In this document: piece by piece, positions 29,673 through 37,963 of the stretch | Layout: every line of letters starts with the position of its first letter | Position numbering within the stretch: position 1 is the first letter of the stretch | DNA from: Candidatus Proximibacter danicus | GTDB lineage: Bacteria; Pseudomonadota; Gammaproteobacteria; Burkholderiales; Rhodocyclaceae | Direction: 5' to 3' | Length of the DNA: 37,963 bases | Assembly (NCBI GenBank): GCA_016710885.1 | Contig: JADJUC010000009.1 | Span: 1 to 37,963, forward strand | Position numbers and translations under genes: made by a program | The notes under the pieces: generated by a model | Database searches by the model: none | What the model was told of the DNA's origin: nothing | What the model saw: only the letters and a program-made list of their open reading frames with translations

Positions 29673-30332
29673 ATGAAAGCTGATGAAGTCGCGCATTACC
29701 TCCAGAACAATCCACAGTTTTTGAACACTATGCGGACCTTATGGCGCAAATTGCCATCCCGCATCCGCACAGTGGCCGCGCCATCTCGATCACCGAGCGG
29801 CAGATGCTGGCCTTGCGTGACAAGAATCGCCAGCTGGAAGCCAAATTGACCGAGCTGATCGGGTTCGGCGAGGATAACGACGCCATCAGCGAGAAAATGC
29901 AGCGTCTCTCCGTCGCCTTGATCACCGCCTACACCTTTCAGGCAGTAATCCATACGCTGGGCTATCACCCTCAAGGAAGACTTTGCCATCCCGCAGGTAG
30001 CGGTTCGCTTATGGACCTTGCCGCTTGGCGAGCGCGACGAACTGCCCGAGTTTGCCGCAGTAAGCCAGGAGCTGCAGGTGTTCGCAGAAACACTGACGCA
30101 TCCCTTTGCGGTTCCACGTCGGGTTTCGAAACCTCAACCTGGTTCGGCGAGGCGTCGGTCAATATCCGCTCGCAGGCGCTGATTGCGCTGCGGGCCGGCC
30201 GGCACTATCGGCATGATTGCCCTCGGCGCTTATGACGTGGAGCGTTTCTATGCCGGCATGGGTACCTCTACCCTTGATCGCCCTGGGGAAATGGCCTCCG
30301 CAGCCATCGCGCGGACGCTAGGAAGCGCATGA
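29673..30332 (+). CDS. DUF484-family protein (frameshifted)
   Basis: The protein starts KADEVAHYLQNNPQFFEHYA, then MAQIAIPHPHSGRAISITER and MLALRDKNRQLEAKLTELIG (a short coiled coil), and continues in other frames with VAVRLWTLPLGERDELPEF, a GAF-like region and GMIALGAYDVERFYAGMGT. This is the DUF484/YigA family, which in gammaproteobacteria and betaproteobacteria lies between dapF and xerC, exactly as here. Breaks are near 29715, 29968, 30110, 30210 and 30270. Joined length is about 219 residues. The function of the family is not established; the GAF-like fold suggests ligand sensing. The stop TGA 30330-30332 overlaps the presumed ATG of xerC. Confidence 0.85.
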
Positions 30333-31230
30333 ATTCGCCAGCCGGGCGGTTGATGTCAATATCGACGCCTGGCTGGCCGAACTTGCGGGCCAGCGCCGGC
30401 AATCGGCGCACACCATCGCCGCCTATCGCCGCGATCTCGCCTTGCTGGACCGAGTTGGCCGGCGAGACCTCGCTTGCCGCGCTGCAGGGCACCACATCCG
30501 CCGCTTCGTCGCCCAGCTACATTGGCGCGGGCTCGCCGGGCGTTCGCTGGCACGGTACTGTCGGTCTGGCGGGGCTTCTATCGCTGGCTAGGCCTGCGTG
30601 GGCGGGCCATGCAAAATCCAGTTGCCGGGGTGCGCCCACCAAAAGCCCGAAGGCGCTGCCGCATCTCCTTTCTCCTGACGAAACCAATGCCCTGCTGGAA
30701 AGCACTGGTGACGATCTCCTTTCACTTCGCGACCAGGCGATCTTCGAACTGTTCTACTCCTCCGGCCTGCGCCTGTCCGAACTGGACGGCCTGAATATCG
30801 ACTGTCTTGCCGACGTGGCCGCTGGCGAGGTACGCGTTCTCGGCAAGCGCAGCAAGACCCGCATTGTGCCGGTGGGTGCCAAGGCGCGCGCGGCCTTTCG
30901 CTTGGCGGGTCTTGCGGCGCAGTGAATTGGCCAAGGCCGGATGAGCCGGCACTGTTCGTCGGGCGCAACGGTGGCCGGCTTTCCGCGCGCACGATCCAGA
31001 GCCGGCTGAAGCGGCGCGCGTTACCTTCGGCTTGCCGATGCACGTCCATCCGCACATGCTGCGCCATTCCTTCGCCTCGCATGTCCTGCAGTCGTCCGGC
31101 GATCTGCGGGCGGTGCAGGAAATGCTGGGCCATGCCAGCATCGCGTCGACGCAGGTCTATACTCATCTCGACTTTCAGCACCTCGCGGTTTACGACTCCG
31201 GCACACCCGAGGGCAAAGAAGAAGGACTGA
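30329..31230 (+). CDS. xerC: Site-specific tyrosine recombinase XerC (frameshifted)
   Basis: XerC with XerD resolves chromosome dimers at dif. The N-terminal SAM-like domain (VNIDAWLAELAGQRRQSAHT and TIAAYRRDLALL) is followed by the catalytic domain: LPHLLSPDETNALLE, ELFYSSGLRLSEL (catalytic Arg), VRVLGKRSKTRIVPVG (Lys in the beta hairpin), HPHMLRHSFASHVL (His and Arg) and LGHASIASTQVYTHLDF (His and nucleophile Tyr). All RKHRH-Y residues are visible. Breaks are near 30345, 30455, 30500, 30560, 30645, 30900, 31022 and 31190. The joined end is AKKKD with stop 31228-31230. About 300 residues, the usual length. The XerC/XerD choice rests on the dapF-DUF484-xerC order. Confidence 0.9.
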
Positions 31231-31847
31231 TCAGGCGTGCCCCGAGGGCACTTCCCTCGCGAAGCGCGTTGCGTCTCGCGGCTTTTCTTCCCCCAGGCGT
31301 CTTCGCCGAGGACCAGTCGCTCGCCTTCGAAGCCGGTAGGAGTGGGAATCACCAGGTTGGGGGCGAGCGCCTTTTTGGGGCCGACCTTGAAGACGCGACC
31401 GGCGAGGTCGTATTTCGGGGCGTGGCAGGGGGAGAGAAAATGGTTGCCGCTGAGCGCCGGCGCGCAGCCCTGGTGGGGGGGCCAGGCCGATGGCGACAAA
31501 GAGTTCAGGGCGCAGCGAGCGATGCCGGTTGCGGCAACCTGGCGGCTGCAGCGGATTCCGTGGAGGCCGAGTCGGCCAGTTGATCCTCCTTGCCAGCAAG
31601 TGCGGCAAGTGCTTCCGGGCTGCGGTGCAATATCCACACCGGCTTTCCTTGCCATTCGACGGTTTTCAGTTTTCCCACCGGAAGTGCCGTGCTGCCGATA
31701 TCGACCGCGAGGGGTGAGCCATGTGGCCAGCTTTTCGTCGCGGAGTGCTGTTGTGAGAGGAAGGCCGTCGCACCGCCGACGGCACAGGCACCTGCTGCGA
31801 GCACGATGCGTCGGCGTTGCGGCTTGCTGGCCTTTTGTCTGCTCCAT
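31231..31847 (-). CDS. petA: Rieske iron-sulfur protein, PetA-like (frameshifted, orphan)
   Basis: The start is ATG 31845-31847 (MEQTKGQQAATPT) behind GGGAGAAAAG. A twin-arginine-like anchor (RRRIVLAAGACAVGGATAFL) is followed by LPVGKLKTVEWQGKPVWILH and EDQLADSASTES, as in the cytochrome bc1 Rieske subunit. The cluster-binding region reads FVAIGLCTHQGCAPALSG and FLSPCHAPKYDLAGRVFKVG. The first motif (CTHxGC) is complete. In the second, Ser stands where the first Cys of CPCH is expected. Breaks occur near 31800, 31555 and 31470; the C-terminus is uncertain, and I end it where a stop meets the xerC end. No petB/petC genes adjoin. It is divergent from rlmI by about 50 bases. Confidence 0.8.
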
Positions 31848-31895
31848 GGTCTTTTCTCCCGCCGCTGATGGTGGCAGCGTAAAATGCCGCTCATC

Positions 31896-33150
31896 ATGAC
31901 GCAACTACTATTGAAACCGGGCCGGGAGCGTTCGCTCTTTCGCCGTCACCCCTGGATTTTGAAGGTGCGGTCGATCATCTGGAGGGCCATGCTCGCCCGC
32001 GGATACGGTCGATGTCATCGCCGCCAACGGCGCTTGCCTGGCGCGCGCCGCGTGGAGCCCTCAATCACAGATTCGTGCGCGGGTCTGGAGCTTCGATCCG
32101 CACGAGATTGTCGACGACGCTTTCTTCAAGCGCCGCGTTGCTGCTGCCGCTGAACGACGCCTGTCGATGCCGCAACTGGCGGGGCAAGAGGGGATGCGCC
32201 TGCTGCACGGCGAATCCGATGGCTTGCCCGGCGTCATTGCCGATCGTTACGGTGACACCGGGCTTGCCTGCAGTTGACCACTGCCGGATCGGACAAGTGG
32301 CGCAAGGCCATCGTCGGCGCACGGGTCAAGGCCACGGGCGTGGCTCGCATCTACGAGCGTTCAGATTCTGACGTACGCAAGCTCGAAGGCCTGGAGCCGG
32401 TTACCGGCTGGGTGCATGGCGAGGCCCCGGATATCCCGCTGTCGATAGACGAAAATGGGGTGCGCCTCATGTCGTCGATGTCGTTGCTGGCCACTAAACC
32501 GGTTTCTATCTCGATCAGCGCGACAACCGCTCTGCTGACGCGAGCGCGCTGCGGCTGACAAGTCCGTTCTCAACTGCTTTCGCTATACCGGCGGCTCTCG
32601 CCGCAGGCGCTGGCCGGGGCGCGGCGAGCGTGCTTTCGATCGACTCCTCCGGGCCGGCGTTGGCAGGCGCACGGGCCAACATGGCATTGAATGCCGCCAA
32701 CCCGCTGTTTGAAACCAGCCGTGCCGAATGGTGGCTGGAAGGCGACGTCTTCGAGGCGCTGCGCACCTTTCGCAAGGAGGGGCGCACGTCAACCTGATCG
32801 TCCTCGATCCCCGAAGTTGCCCCGTCCGCCGCCCACGCCGAGCGAGCGGCACGCGCCTACAAGGATATCAACCCGCACGGGTTCCGGCCGCTCAATCCCG
32901 GGGTTACCTGCCGACCCACTCCTGCTCTTGGGGGATCGGCCTCGAACCGTTCCAGAAAATTGTCGCCGGCGCAGCGGTGGATGCCGGGCGCGATGCCCGC
33001 ATCCTGCAACGGCTGTCGGCTGGGCCGGATCATCCGGTGGCACTGCATTTCCCGGAAGGCGAGTACCTGAAGGGCCTGCTTCTGCAGGTCGATCGAAGCC
33101 TGACCCGACGATCCGGAAAGCAAAGGAAAATCGAGCACGAAACCAAATGA
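31896..33150 (+). CDS. rlmI: RlmI-type 23S rRNA (cytosine-C5) methyltransferase (heavily frameshifted)
   Basis: RlmI methylates a cytosine of 23S rRNA with SAM. The opening QLLLKPGRERSLFRRHPWI belongs to its PUA-like N-terminal domain. Then MRLLHGESDGLPGVIADRYG, VARIYERSDSDVRKLEGLEP, GHKTGFYLDQRDNRALL (read across frames), LNCFCYTGGFSLQAL, VLSIDSSGPALAGARANMALN and LIVLDPPKFAPS (catalytic motif of class I methyltransferases), ending FPEGEYLKGLLLQVD. Breaks are numerous, among them near 31975, 32055, 32265, 32475, 32500, 32560, 32800 and 32885. The joined length of about 400 residues fits. I use ATG 31896; an in-frame ATG lies at 31884. The stop overlaps the next ATG (33147). Confidence 0.87.
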
Positions 33151-33717
33151 AATTCCCGCGCGGCATTTTCGGCCCACGCCCTGATCTCAGCCCGTGGCAG
33201 TGCGCGAAACGGTGTTGATGCCGGAGCTGGCCCTTGACAGATCGAGGCAGCGATGCGCGACAGCGGTTCATCGGTCGAGGTCTTGACCGACTCTTTCACC
33301 GGCACGGCGGATACCCTGCGGACCTCAGTGAAAGCGCCTCGGCCTTGCCTGAATGCAGCGATGCGCGTCAAACCACCGAAATTCGGCAGACGCCGCTGGC
33401 GGCGGCCGAACAGGTCTCCGGGCGGGTGCATCAGGTGATCATCGCCTTCCAGTTCTACGACAAGTCGGTACAGCGTCTGGGGCATGTGACCCACAGTCTC
33501 GATGCCTTGTCGAACTCCTGGTCGGGGATCAGCAGCGCATCTTCAATCCGCAGCAATGGGCATGATTTGCAAGAGAACACTCGTGCTAAATACACCACGC
33601 CCGATGAGCGAGAGATGTTCGAGGCCGTCAGGCGTGGCGTGCCGGCAAGCAAGGCCATCGAACAGTATGTCGAGGCTCCTCAAAAGCAAGCCGGACGACG
33701 ATATCGAGCTGTTTTAA
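33147..33717 (+). CDS. Conserved hypothetical protein (frameshifted)
   Basis: About 189 residues after joining. It starts KFPRGIFGPRPDLSPW, then MRDSGSSVEVLTDSFTG, a helical stretch LAAAEQVSGRVHQVIIAFQF with YDKSVQRLGHVTHSLDALSN, and a C-terminal part AKYTTPDEREMFEAVRRGVP with ASKAIEQYVEA ending DDDIELF. The helical YDK(S/x)xQRLxHV pattern resembles proteins that contact chemotaxis or quorum components (CheZ-like helical bundles), but I do not recognise the family and assign no function. Breaks are near 33205, 33300, 33525, 33580 and 33680. It overlaps the rlmI stop by 4 bases and precedes the Fur-family palindrome by 18 bases. Confidence 0.65.
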
Positions 33718-33735
33718 ACAGCTTTAATCAACCGT

Positions 33736-33758
33736 TATTTGCAACCTTGTTGCAAATA
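33736..33758. promoter_or_regulatory. 23-bp perfect palindrome, candidate Zur/Fur operator
   Basis: TATTTGCAAC-CTT-GTTGCAAATA has perfect 10-bp arms and a 3-base centre, is AT-rich in a GC-rich setting, and lies 28 bases ahead of the Fur/Zur-family start. Size and symmetry suit a Fur-superfamily dimer site. There is no T run after it, so a terminator is unlikely. Autoregulation is inferred. Confidence 0.6.
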
Positions 33759-33785
33759 GCGATTCGCTGTGTTGTAACCGGCGTC

Positions 33786-34262
33786 ATGCCGGAAACCTAT
33801 TCCACCTCCACCCACTCTTCCTCGGCTAGTGCCGCCAGTCCTGTCGAGCGCATTCGCGCCGTCGCGCGCGCGTAACGCCGGCTCGCATCCGCGTTCTCGA
33901 GCTGCTTTCCGTGAAACCGCGGCCGCTTCGGGCCACGACGTTGAGTCGGCGCTGGGGGCAGGGAGTCTCGACCGGGTAACGCTTTACCGCGTGCTCGACT
34001 GGCTGGTCGAGTCGGGGCTGGCGGTCAAGGGCGCCGATGAACGTCGCGTCTGGCGCTTCAGCCTGGCCAGTGGTGGAACGCACGGTATTACGCCCACTTT
34101 CATTGCGTGAAGGCTGCGGTCGAGTCTTCTGCCTGGACATGCCGGCGCCTTCGCCACCATCACTCCCCGGCGGCTTTGCGCCGCCGCGTGCGGCGCTTGA
34201 TCTCTCGGTCGCTGTGCGCAGTGCAACGGCGTGCCCGCACGAGCGCGATCCCGGATCCCTGA
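33786..34262 (+). CDS. Fur-family regulator, Zur-like (frameshifted)
   Basis: About 158 residues after joining. The start is ATG 33786 (MPETYSTSTHSSS). The DNA-binding half reads RIRVLELLF (other frame), SGHDVESALGAGSLDRVTLYRVLDWLVESGLAVK (the Fur 'VTLYRVLDxLxExGL' helix-turn-helix). The metal-binding half reads HAHFHCVKCGRVFCLDMP and a late CAQC, supplying the two CxxC pairs of a structural zinc site. Breaks are near 33870, 33905, 34085 and 34190. It is called Zur-like rather than Fur because two COG0523 GTPases of the zinc-starvation type follow at once. A perfect palindrome stands in front. Confidence 0.8.
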
Positions 34263-35218
34263 TCCCCCGTCAACATTCTCACCGGCTTTCTCGGTAGCGG
34301 TAAAACGACGCCGCTCAACCGCATCCCTGACCGAGCGCCACGGCGAGAAAATCGCCGTCATCGAGAACGAGTTCGGCGAAGGCCGGTTTGACAATGAGCT
34401 GCTGTTATCGGGCGACGAGCAGATCGTCGAAACGACAACGGCTGCAACAGCTGCAAGGTGAGGGGCGACCTCGTTCCGCATTCTCAACGAACTGACGAGA
34501 AGCGTGATGACGGTACGCTGGCCTTCGAGCGGGTGATCATTGAGACTACCGGCCTGGCCGAACCGGCCCCGGTTGCCCAGACCTTCTTTAGGACGAGGCG
34601 ATCGCCCGGCGCTATCCGCTTGATGCCGTGGTAACCCTGGTCGATGCCGTCCATGCGGGCAAACAGCTCGACGAACACGATGCCGCGCAGGCTCAGGTCG
34701 GGCTTGCCGATCGACTGTTGCCGCCGAAGACCGAACCCGTCGATGCCGTTCGGAACCGAATGCGCCGCAGGAACGCCTCGCGGCGATGAACCCGCGTGCA
34801 ACGCAGCAGGCCGTGCATTTCGGCGAGACCCCGCTGGCAGAAATTCTCGACATCCGTGGCTTCAACCTGAATGCGGCGCTTGAAATCGACGCCGCTTTCC
34901 TGCCGGCGCACATCATCACCACCACGACAGCATAGGCTCCGTCGTCTTCGGTGCCGAACGCGACTTCGATGGTGCCAGATCGCAGGATTTCATCGGCAGC
35001 ATCGTCCGTGTTTTCAGCGATGATCTGATGTGCTATAAGGGCGTCAGCGGCTGTCGACGACCTTCCATACCGGATCGTCCTGCAGGGCGTGACGCCCTCA
35101 TGGGCGCCAGCCCGCCAGCCCGGGAGGATGCGCCGCGGATCAGCACGCTGGTGTTCATCGGCCGCGATCTGCCGCGTGACATCATCGTCATCCTGGCCGG
35201 CAGAAAGGCTTGCGCTAG
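34260..35218 (+). CDS. COG0523/CobW-family metal GTPase, copy 1 (frameshifted)
   Basis: G3E-type P-loop GTPase, the group of zinc metallochaperones and CobW. Walker A is NILTGFLGSGKTT (34270 on). Then IAVIENEFGE, a metal motif read as NGCNSCKVRGDL, where GCxCC is usual, IIETTGLAEPAPVAQTF, AVVTLVDAVHAGKQLDEH and QVGLADRLLL. A His-rich loop, HHHHHDSIGS, is read across frames near 34910, typical of zinc-related members, followed by SVVFGAERDFDGA and DLMCYKGV. The C-terminal CobW domain ends near RDLPRDII. Breaks are near 34268, 34385, 34430, 34460, 34590, 34700, 34905, 35045 and 35115. Exact ends are approximate. It follows the Zur-like gene without a gap. The role (zinc delivery in starvation) is inferred from family and context. 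Confidence 0.75.
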
Positions 35219-36321
35219 ACGAATACGAAAGGCTCCGCCGCGCCATTCCGGTGACGGTGCTGACCGGCTTTCTTGGTGCCGGCAAGACGACGCTGCTCAA
35301 TCATTTGCTGAAACAGCCAGCGATGGCCGATGCGGCGGTGCTGATCAACGAGTTCGGCGAAATCGGCATCGACCACCATCTGGTCGACGCGGTCGATGAC
35401 AACCTGGTGCCTGTTCGATTCTGGTTGCTTGTGCTGCAGTGTCCGTGAAGATCCGGGCACGCAGCCTGCGCGACCCCTCTGTGAAACGGTTGCGTCGGGA
35501 AATTCCCCGCATTCTCTCGCGTACTCACCGAGACCACCGGGTTGGCCGATCCGGCGCCGGTGATCCATACGCTGATGGAAGATTTCTTCATCGCCGAGCG
35601 ATTCCGCAGCGATGGCATCGTCGCCGCTGTTGATGTGACGCACGCCGAAGGGCAGTTGTCGCAGCACCTGGAAGCCGCCGAGCAGATCCGCCATGGCTGA
35701 CCGCCTGCTGCTGACAAAATGCGACCTGGCCACGCCGGAGCAAATCGCACGCGTCGGCCAACGCATTGCCCGCATCAATCCCGGTGCGCCGCAGATCGAA
35801 GTTCGACGAGGCGCCGTCGATGCCGCGGTTCTGGCCGGCTGCGGATTTTACGATCCGGTCAGCAAGACCGCCGATGTTCGTCACCGGCTGGGCGAGGAAG
35901 TCGGGTCAGCCGCTGCCAGCGAAGGGCGTCCAGGCCATGACCACGGGACACGACCTGCATCGCCACGATGCCCTCGTGCATGGTTTCGTCCTGCGCTTCT
36001 CGCAACCATTTGTCTGGAGCGAGTTTGCCCGAAGCCACCGACGCTGCTGCTCCCCACCCGTGGCGACCGCATCTTGCGCCTCAAAGGGTTGGACGATGTG
36101 GTCGGCGACGACCTGCCGCGCGTCATCCATTGCGTCCAGACATCGCGTTGTCCGGAAGCAGCCCTGCCCGCCTGGCCTGACGATGATCGGCGCTCGCGCC
36201 TGGTGTTCATCGTCCGCATTTCCAACGCGAACAACTGAAGAAAGCGTTCAGCATGTTCTGTAACAATCCCGCAGACGGGCGTGATGGCCCTGATGGCGGT
36301 CACTTGTCGCAGTCCCGTTAA
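35219..36321 (+). CDS. COG0523/CobW-family metal GTPase, copy 2 (frameshifted)
   Basis: A second G3E GTPase, distinct in sequence from the first. It has IPVTVLTGFLGAGKTTLLNH (Walker A), AAVLINEFGEIGIDHHLVDAV, a GCLCCSVRGDL motif read across frames near 35420-35450, TETTGLADPAPVIHTLMED, GIVAAVDVTHAEGQLSQHLE and the guanine-binding MADRLLLTKCDLATPEQ (TKxD). The C-terminal CobW domain follows: HDALVHGFVLRFSQPFVW, GDRILRLKGL, VIHCVQTSR and, in another frame, QLKKAFSMF. Breaks are near 35245, 35415, 35445, 35525, 35690, 35900, 36030 and 36215. The corrected stop is TAA 36319-36321, about 367 residues. The start codon itself is unclear (ACG at the expected ATG). Confidence 0.78.
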
Positions 36322-36452
36322 GGTTGCACGTTGTCACGCCAGTCGCGTGCCCCCGGACCTGCACAGCACTTCTGGGGTTGTGCGACGTCTTCCTTTGCCC
36401 GGATGAAACCTTGGAAGGCTCACACTGAGCGGGTTTTGAGTTTGTTATGCAA

Positions 36453-36482
36453 TTGCGAAGAGCGTGCCATTTGTGTTAAAAC
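36453..36482 (+). promoter_or_regulatory. Possible sigma-70 promoter
   Basis: TTGCGA (36453-36458) and TAAAAC (36477-36482) are 18 bases apart, 46 bases before the ATG at 36528. The match is weak. The rest of the 206-base gap 36322-36527 holds no gene, terminator or repeat that I can support. Confidence 0.25.
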
Positions 36483-36527
36483 AACTGCTCACTAAACCAA
36501 TGAACCCGCCTTTGCCCGCGCTAGCCC

Positions 36528-37840
36528 ATGGTTTTTTCCTTCTTCAAGAAACCGCCGCCTGAAAAATGGTGGCCAGGCCGCCGGTGTGCCGCCCGCGCGA
36601 AAGCCAGCGAGACGCAGAAGCCCAAGCCGCAGGCGCCAGGCGCCGTGGCACCGCCGCCGGTCGAGGATAAGGCGGAGGCGCCTGGCGACCTGGTTCGCTC
36701 GATTTCACTAGCAGCAAGGCGCTTTCGCCCGTCAGCCCCAGCGAGTTCAGCGACCTCAGCGCGAAACGCCGGGGGAAATCACGTTGAAGGTGACATGGAC
36801 CGATTGAGGCTGACATCGAGCAGCAGCCGTGCCTCCACAGCTAATGCCCAGGACGTAGCCATGCCCGCCTTGCTCGAAAATGCCATCTATGCCCACCACT
36901 TCGGCCCGGGCGCGAGCGCTTCGTGGCTGATGCTGTTCGATTTCTACCGGCCGGAACCAGTCGCGCCCTTCGATGCGCTGAGTATGGTAATATGCGGAAG
37001 GCTTTGGAAAAGTCACCCGCCTGCCTGGCGTAACAACGACCCGCCTGTGCCGGTAGGCGAAGGCCGCCGTGCCTGCGGAACCCGTCGTTCTCTGGGCGGG
37101 TGATTCGACCGAGATAACGATGCAGCTTTTCGTCGCACTCCCGATGTGCCGCCATCCATAAGAACTGAAGTTGTGCGCGTCGAGCTGACTACATCCCACA
37201 GAGCTTGCGACGATTCCTGGCGCGGAGCGTATGCTCGGGGTGCTGGCCGCCGCCCGTGCAGAAAAAGAGCAAAATCATTTTTTTTTCCTTGATCCGCGGG
37301 CGGAAAAAATTGAATCCCTACCTGAACCAGCACCCCCCCCCCCCACCCGGCCCTTGAAACGGCTTGCTCTTTTTTAGCGGTTGGGGGGCTAGCGGTGGTA
37401 TTCGAGGATATGCCTAGCAACCATTGCAGTGACATTTGGACTCTCCCCCCAGAATGAGCAAAGCACCCCCCGCGGCGGAACCGTGCCGGTGCTGGCATTG
37501 GCTGAAGTGCCGATGAAGTCGAGAGCTCGCGCCCAAGGGCGATCCTTTATGCTGGAACGCTTTGCTGGATTGTTGGCTCTTTGAGCAAAAACACGATCTG
37601 CTGATACTGGATTTTCCGTCGTCACGCGCATCGATTTTGTCAGTTTCAGGTATTGCCAGTCGCCATGCCGGACTCCCGGTAAAACGCCAGGGCGTCGGGT
37701 CATACCATCAATCATCCCAATTATCTGGCTGCCGAACTGTTTGGTGTTGCTTCGGCCCCGGGAAGCGGTTGCCGACATCGTTCTGGGCTGCCAATTTATT
37801 TTTCACATTTTTCCTTGGGCGGCTCAGCAGCGGCCGGGAA
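36528..37840 (+). CDS. Probable STAS-domain protein (badly frameshifted)
   Basis: The start VFSFFKKPPPEK is followed by a long low-complexity stretch of Pro, Ala and Lys (to about 36700), then ALSPVSPSEFSDLS, MPALLENAIYAHHFGPGASA and SWLMLFDFYRLTG, and FEKSPPAWRNNDPP, which looks like a helical-repeat middle part. Near 37570-37795 the text LLDCWLFEQKHDLLILDFPS, RIDFVS and NHPNYLAAELFGV, then VADIVLGC, resembles a STAS domain (anti-sigma antagonist fold). Between 37100 and 37560 no frame holds for long, and a run of about 14 C occurs. The end is approximate. The gene ends just ahead of hslV. Function is not known; this is a reconstruction from fragments. Confidence 0.5.
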
Positions 37841-37845
37841 AACCT

Positions 37846-37963
37846 ATGGAACAGTGGTCACGTCACTTCATCCTCGGAAAGTATGCGGGCAGGTAAAGTG
37901 TCGCCATGGGCGGCGACGGTCAGGTCACCCTCGGCAATATCGAAATCATCATAACACCGCACG
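37846..37963 (+). CDS. hslV: ATP-dependent protease subunit HslV (5' fragment, frameshifted)
   Basis: HslV is the threonine protease core of the HslUV proteasome-like complex. After ATG 37846 (MEQ), fragments in different frames give GTVVTS (expected GTTILSVR with the nucleophile Thr), AGKVSPWAATVR and the diagnostic MGGDGQVTLGNI at about 37907-37942. The region contains several indels in about 100 bases. xerC, in its usual neighbourhood with hslVU in betaproteobacteria, is upstream. The gene continues beyond the window. Confidence 0.75.

Noticed and set aside
37353..37359. CTTGAAA resembling a sigma-32 -35 box for hslV
   Set aside because: No CCCATNT-like -10 element at the right distance, almost 500 bases from hslV, and inside low-quality coding sequence.

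Overview
The window looks like a chromosomal segment of a betaproteobacterium, most likely of the Rhodocyclales (Dechloromonas/Azonexus/Accumulibacter-like). The evidence is high GC, a SAH riboswitch in front of ahcY, the order dapF-DUF484-xerC followed shortly by hslV, and a lipopolysaccharide (LPS) core locus laid out like that of pseudomonads and rhodocyclids. This placement is inferred from gene content; no search was run.

Layout. (1) 1-9.4 kb, minus strand: an antitoxin fragment, a TfoX-like protein, a small membrane protein, then the activated-methyl-cycle genes metF, ahcY (with SAH riboswitch) and metK. Two cyclic-di-GMP genes (CHASE-PAS-GGDEF-EAL and HD-GYP) lie between ahcY and metK. 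(2) 9.4-19.2 kb, mostly plus strand: lipid A acyltransferase lpxL, core glucosyltransferase waaG, and a run of LPS-kinase-family genes (waaP, a second kinase, a tandem double kinase, a small kinase-like protein, and a long protein that joins a glycosidase-like N-terminus to a kinase). The lipid A-core flippase msbA lies on the other strand within the run. (3) 19.2-28.2 kb, minus strand: a tightly overlapping operon of a second lpxL-type acyltransferase, another InaA-type kinase, a NodU/CmcH-type carbamoyltransferase, four soluble glycosyltransferases (GT4, GT9-like, CgeB-like, GT2) and one GT39-like membrane glycosyltransferase. (4) 28.3-38.0 kb, mostly plus strand: GNAT acetyltransferase, dapF, DUF484, xerC, an orphan Rieske protein (minus), rlmI, a small hypothetical gene, a Fur/Zur-family regulator with a 23-bp palindrome in front of it, two COG0523 metal GTPases, a probable STAS-domain protein and the start of hslV.

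How the genes work together. Regions 2 and 3 form one cell-envelope island for building, phosphorylating and probably carbamoylating the LPS core. It holds six kinase-family genes with about seven kinase-like domains, a carbamoyltransferase, two lipid A acyltransferases and the exporter MsbA. Region 1 runs the SAM/SAH cycle (MetK makes SAM, AhcY clears SAH, MetF supplies methyl-THF). The end of region 4 looks like a zinc-homeostasis module.

Sequence quality matters for every reading. Most genes after 10 kb are broken by one or more single-base indels, often in homopolymers (for example 2641-2644, 11253-11256, 11507-11510, 25372-25375). Genes normally expected to be essential or strongly conserved (ahcY, dapF, waaG, hslV) are affected, and the density rises toward the right end, where a long poly-C tract sits in nearly unreadable coding sequence. 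I read these as sequencing/assembly errors, not gene decay, and give the full gene span with the break positions. Predicted proteins in the right half should be treated as reconstructions.
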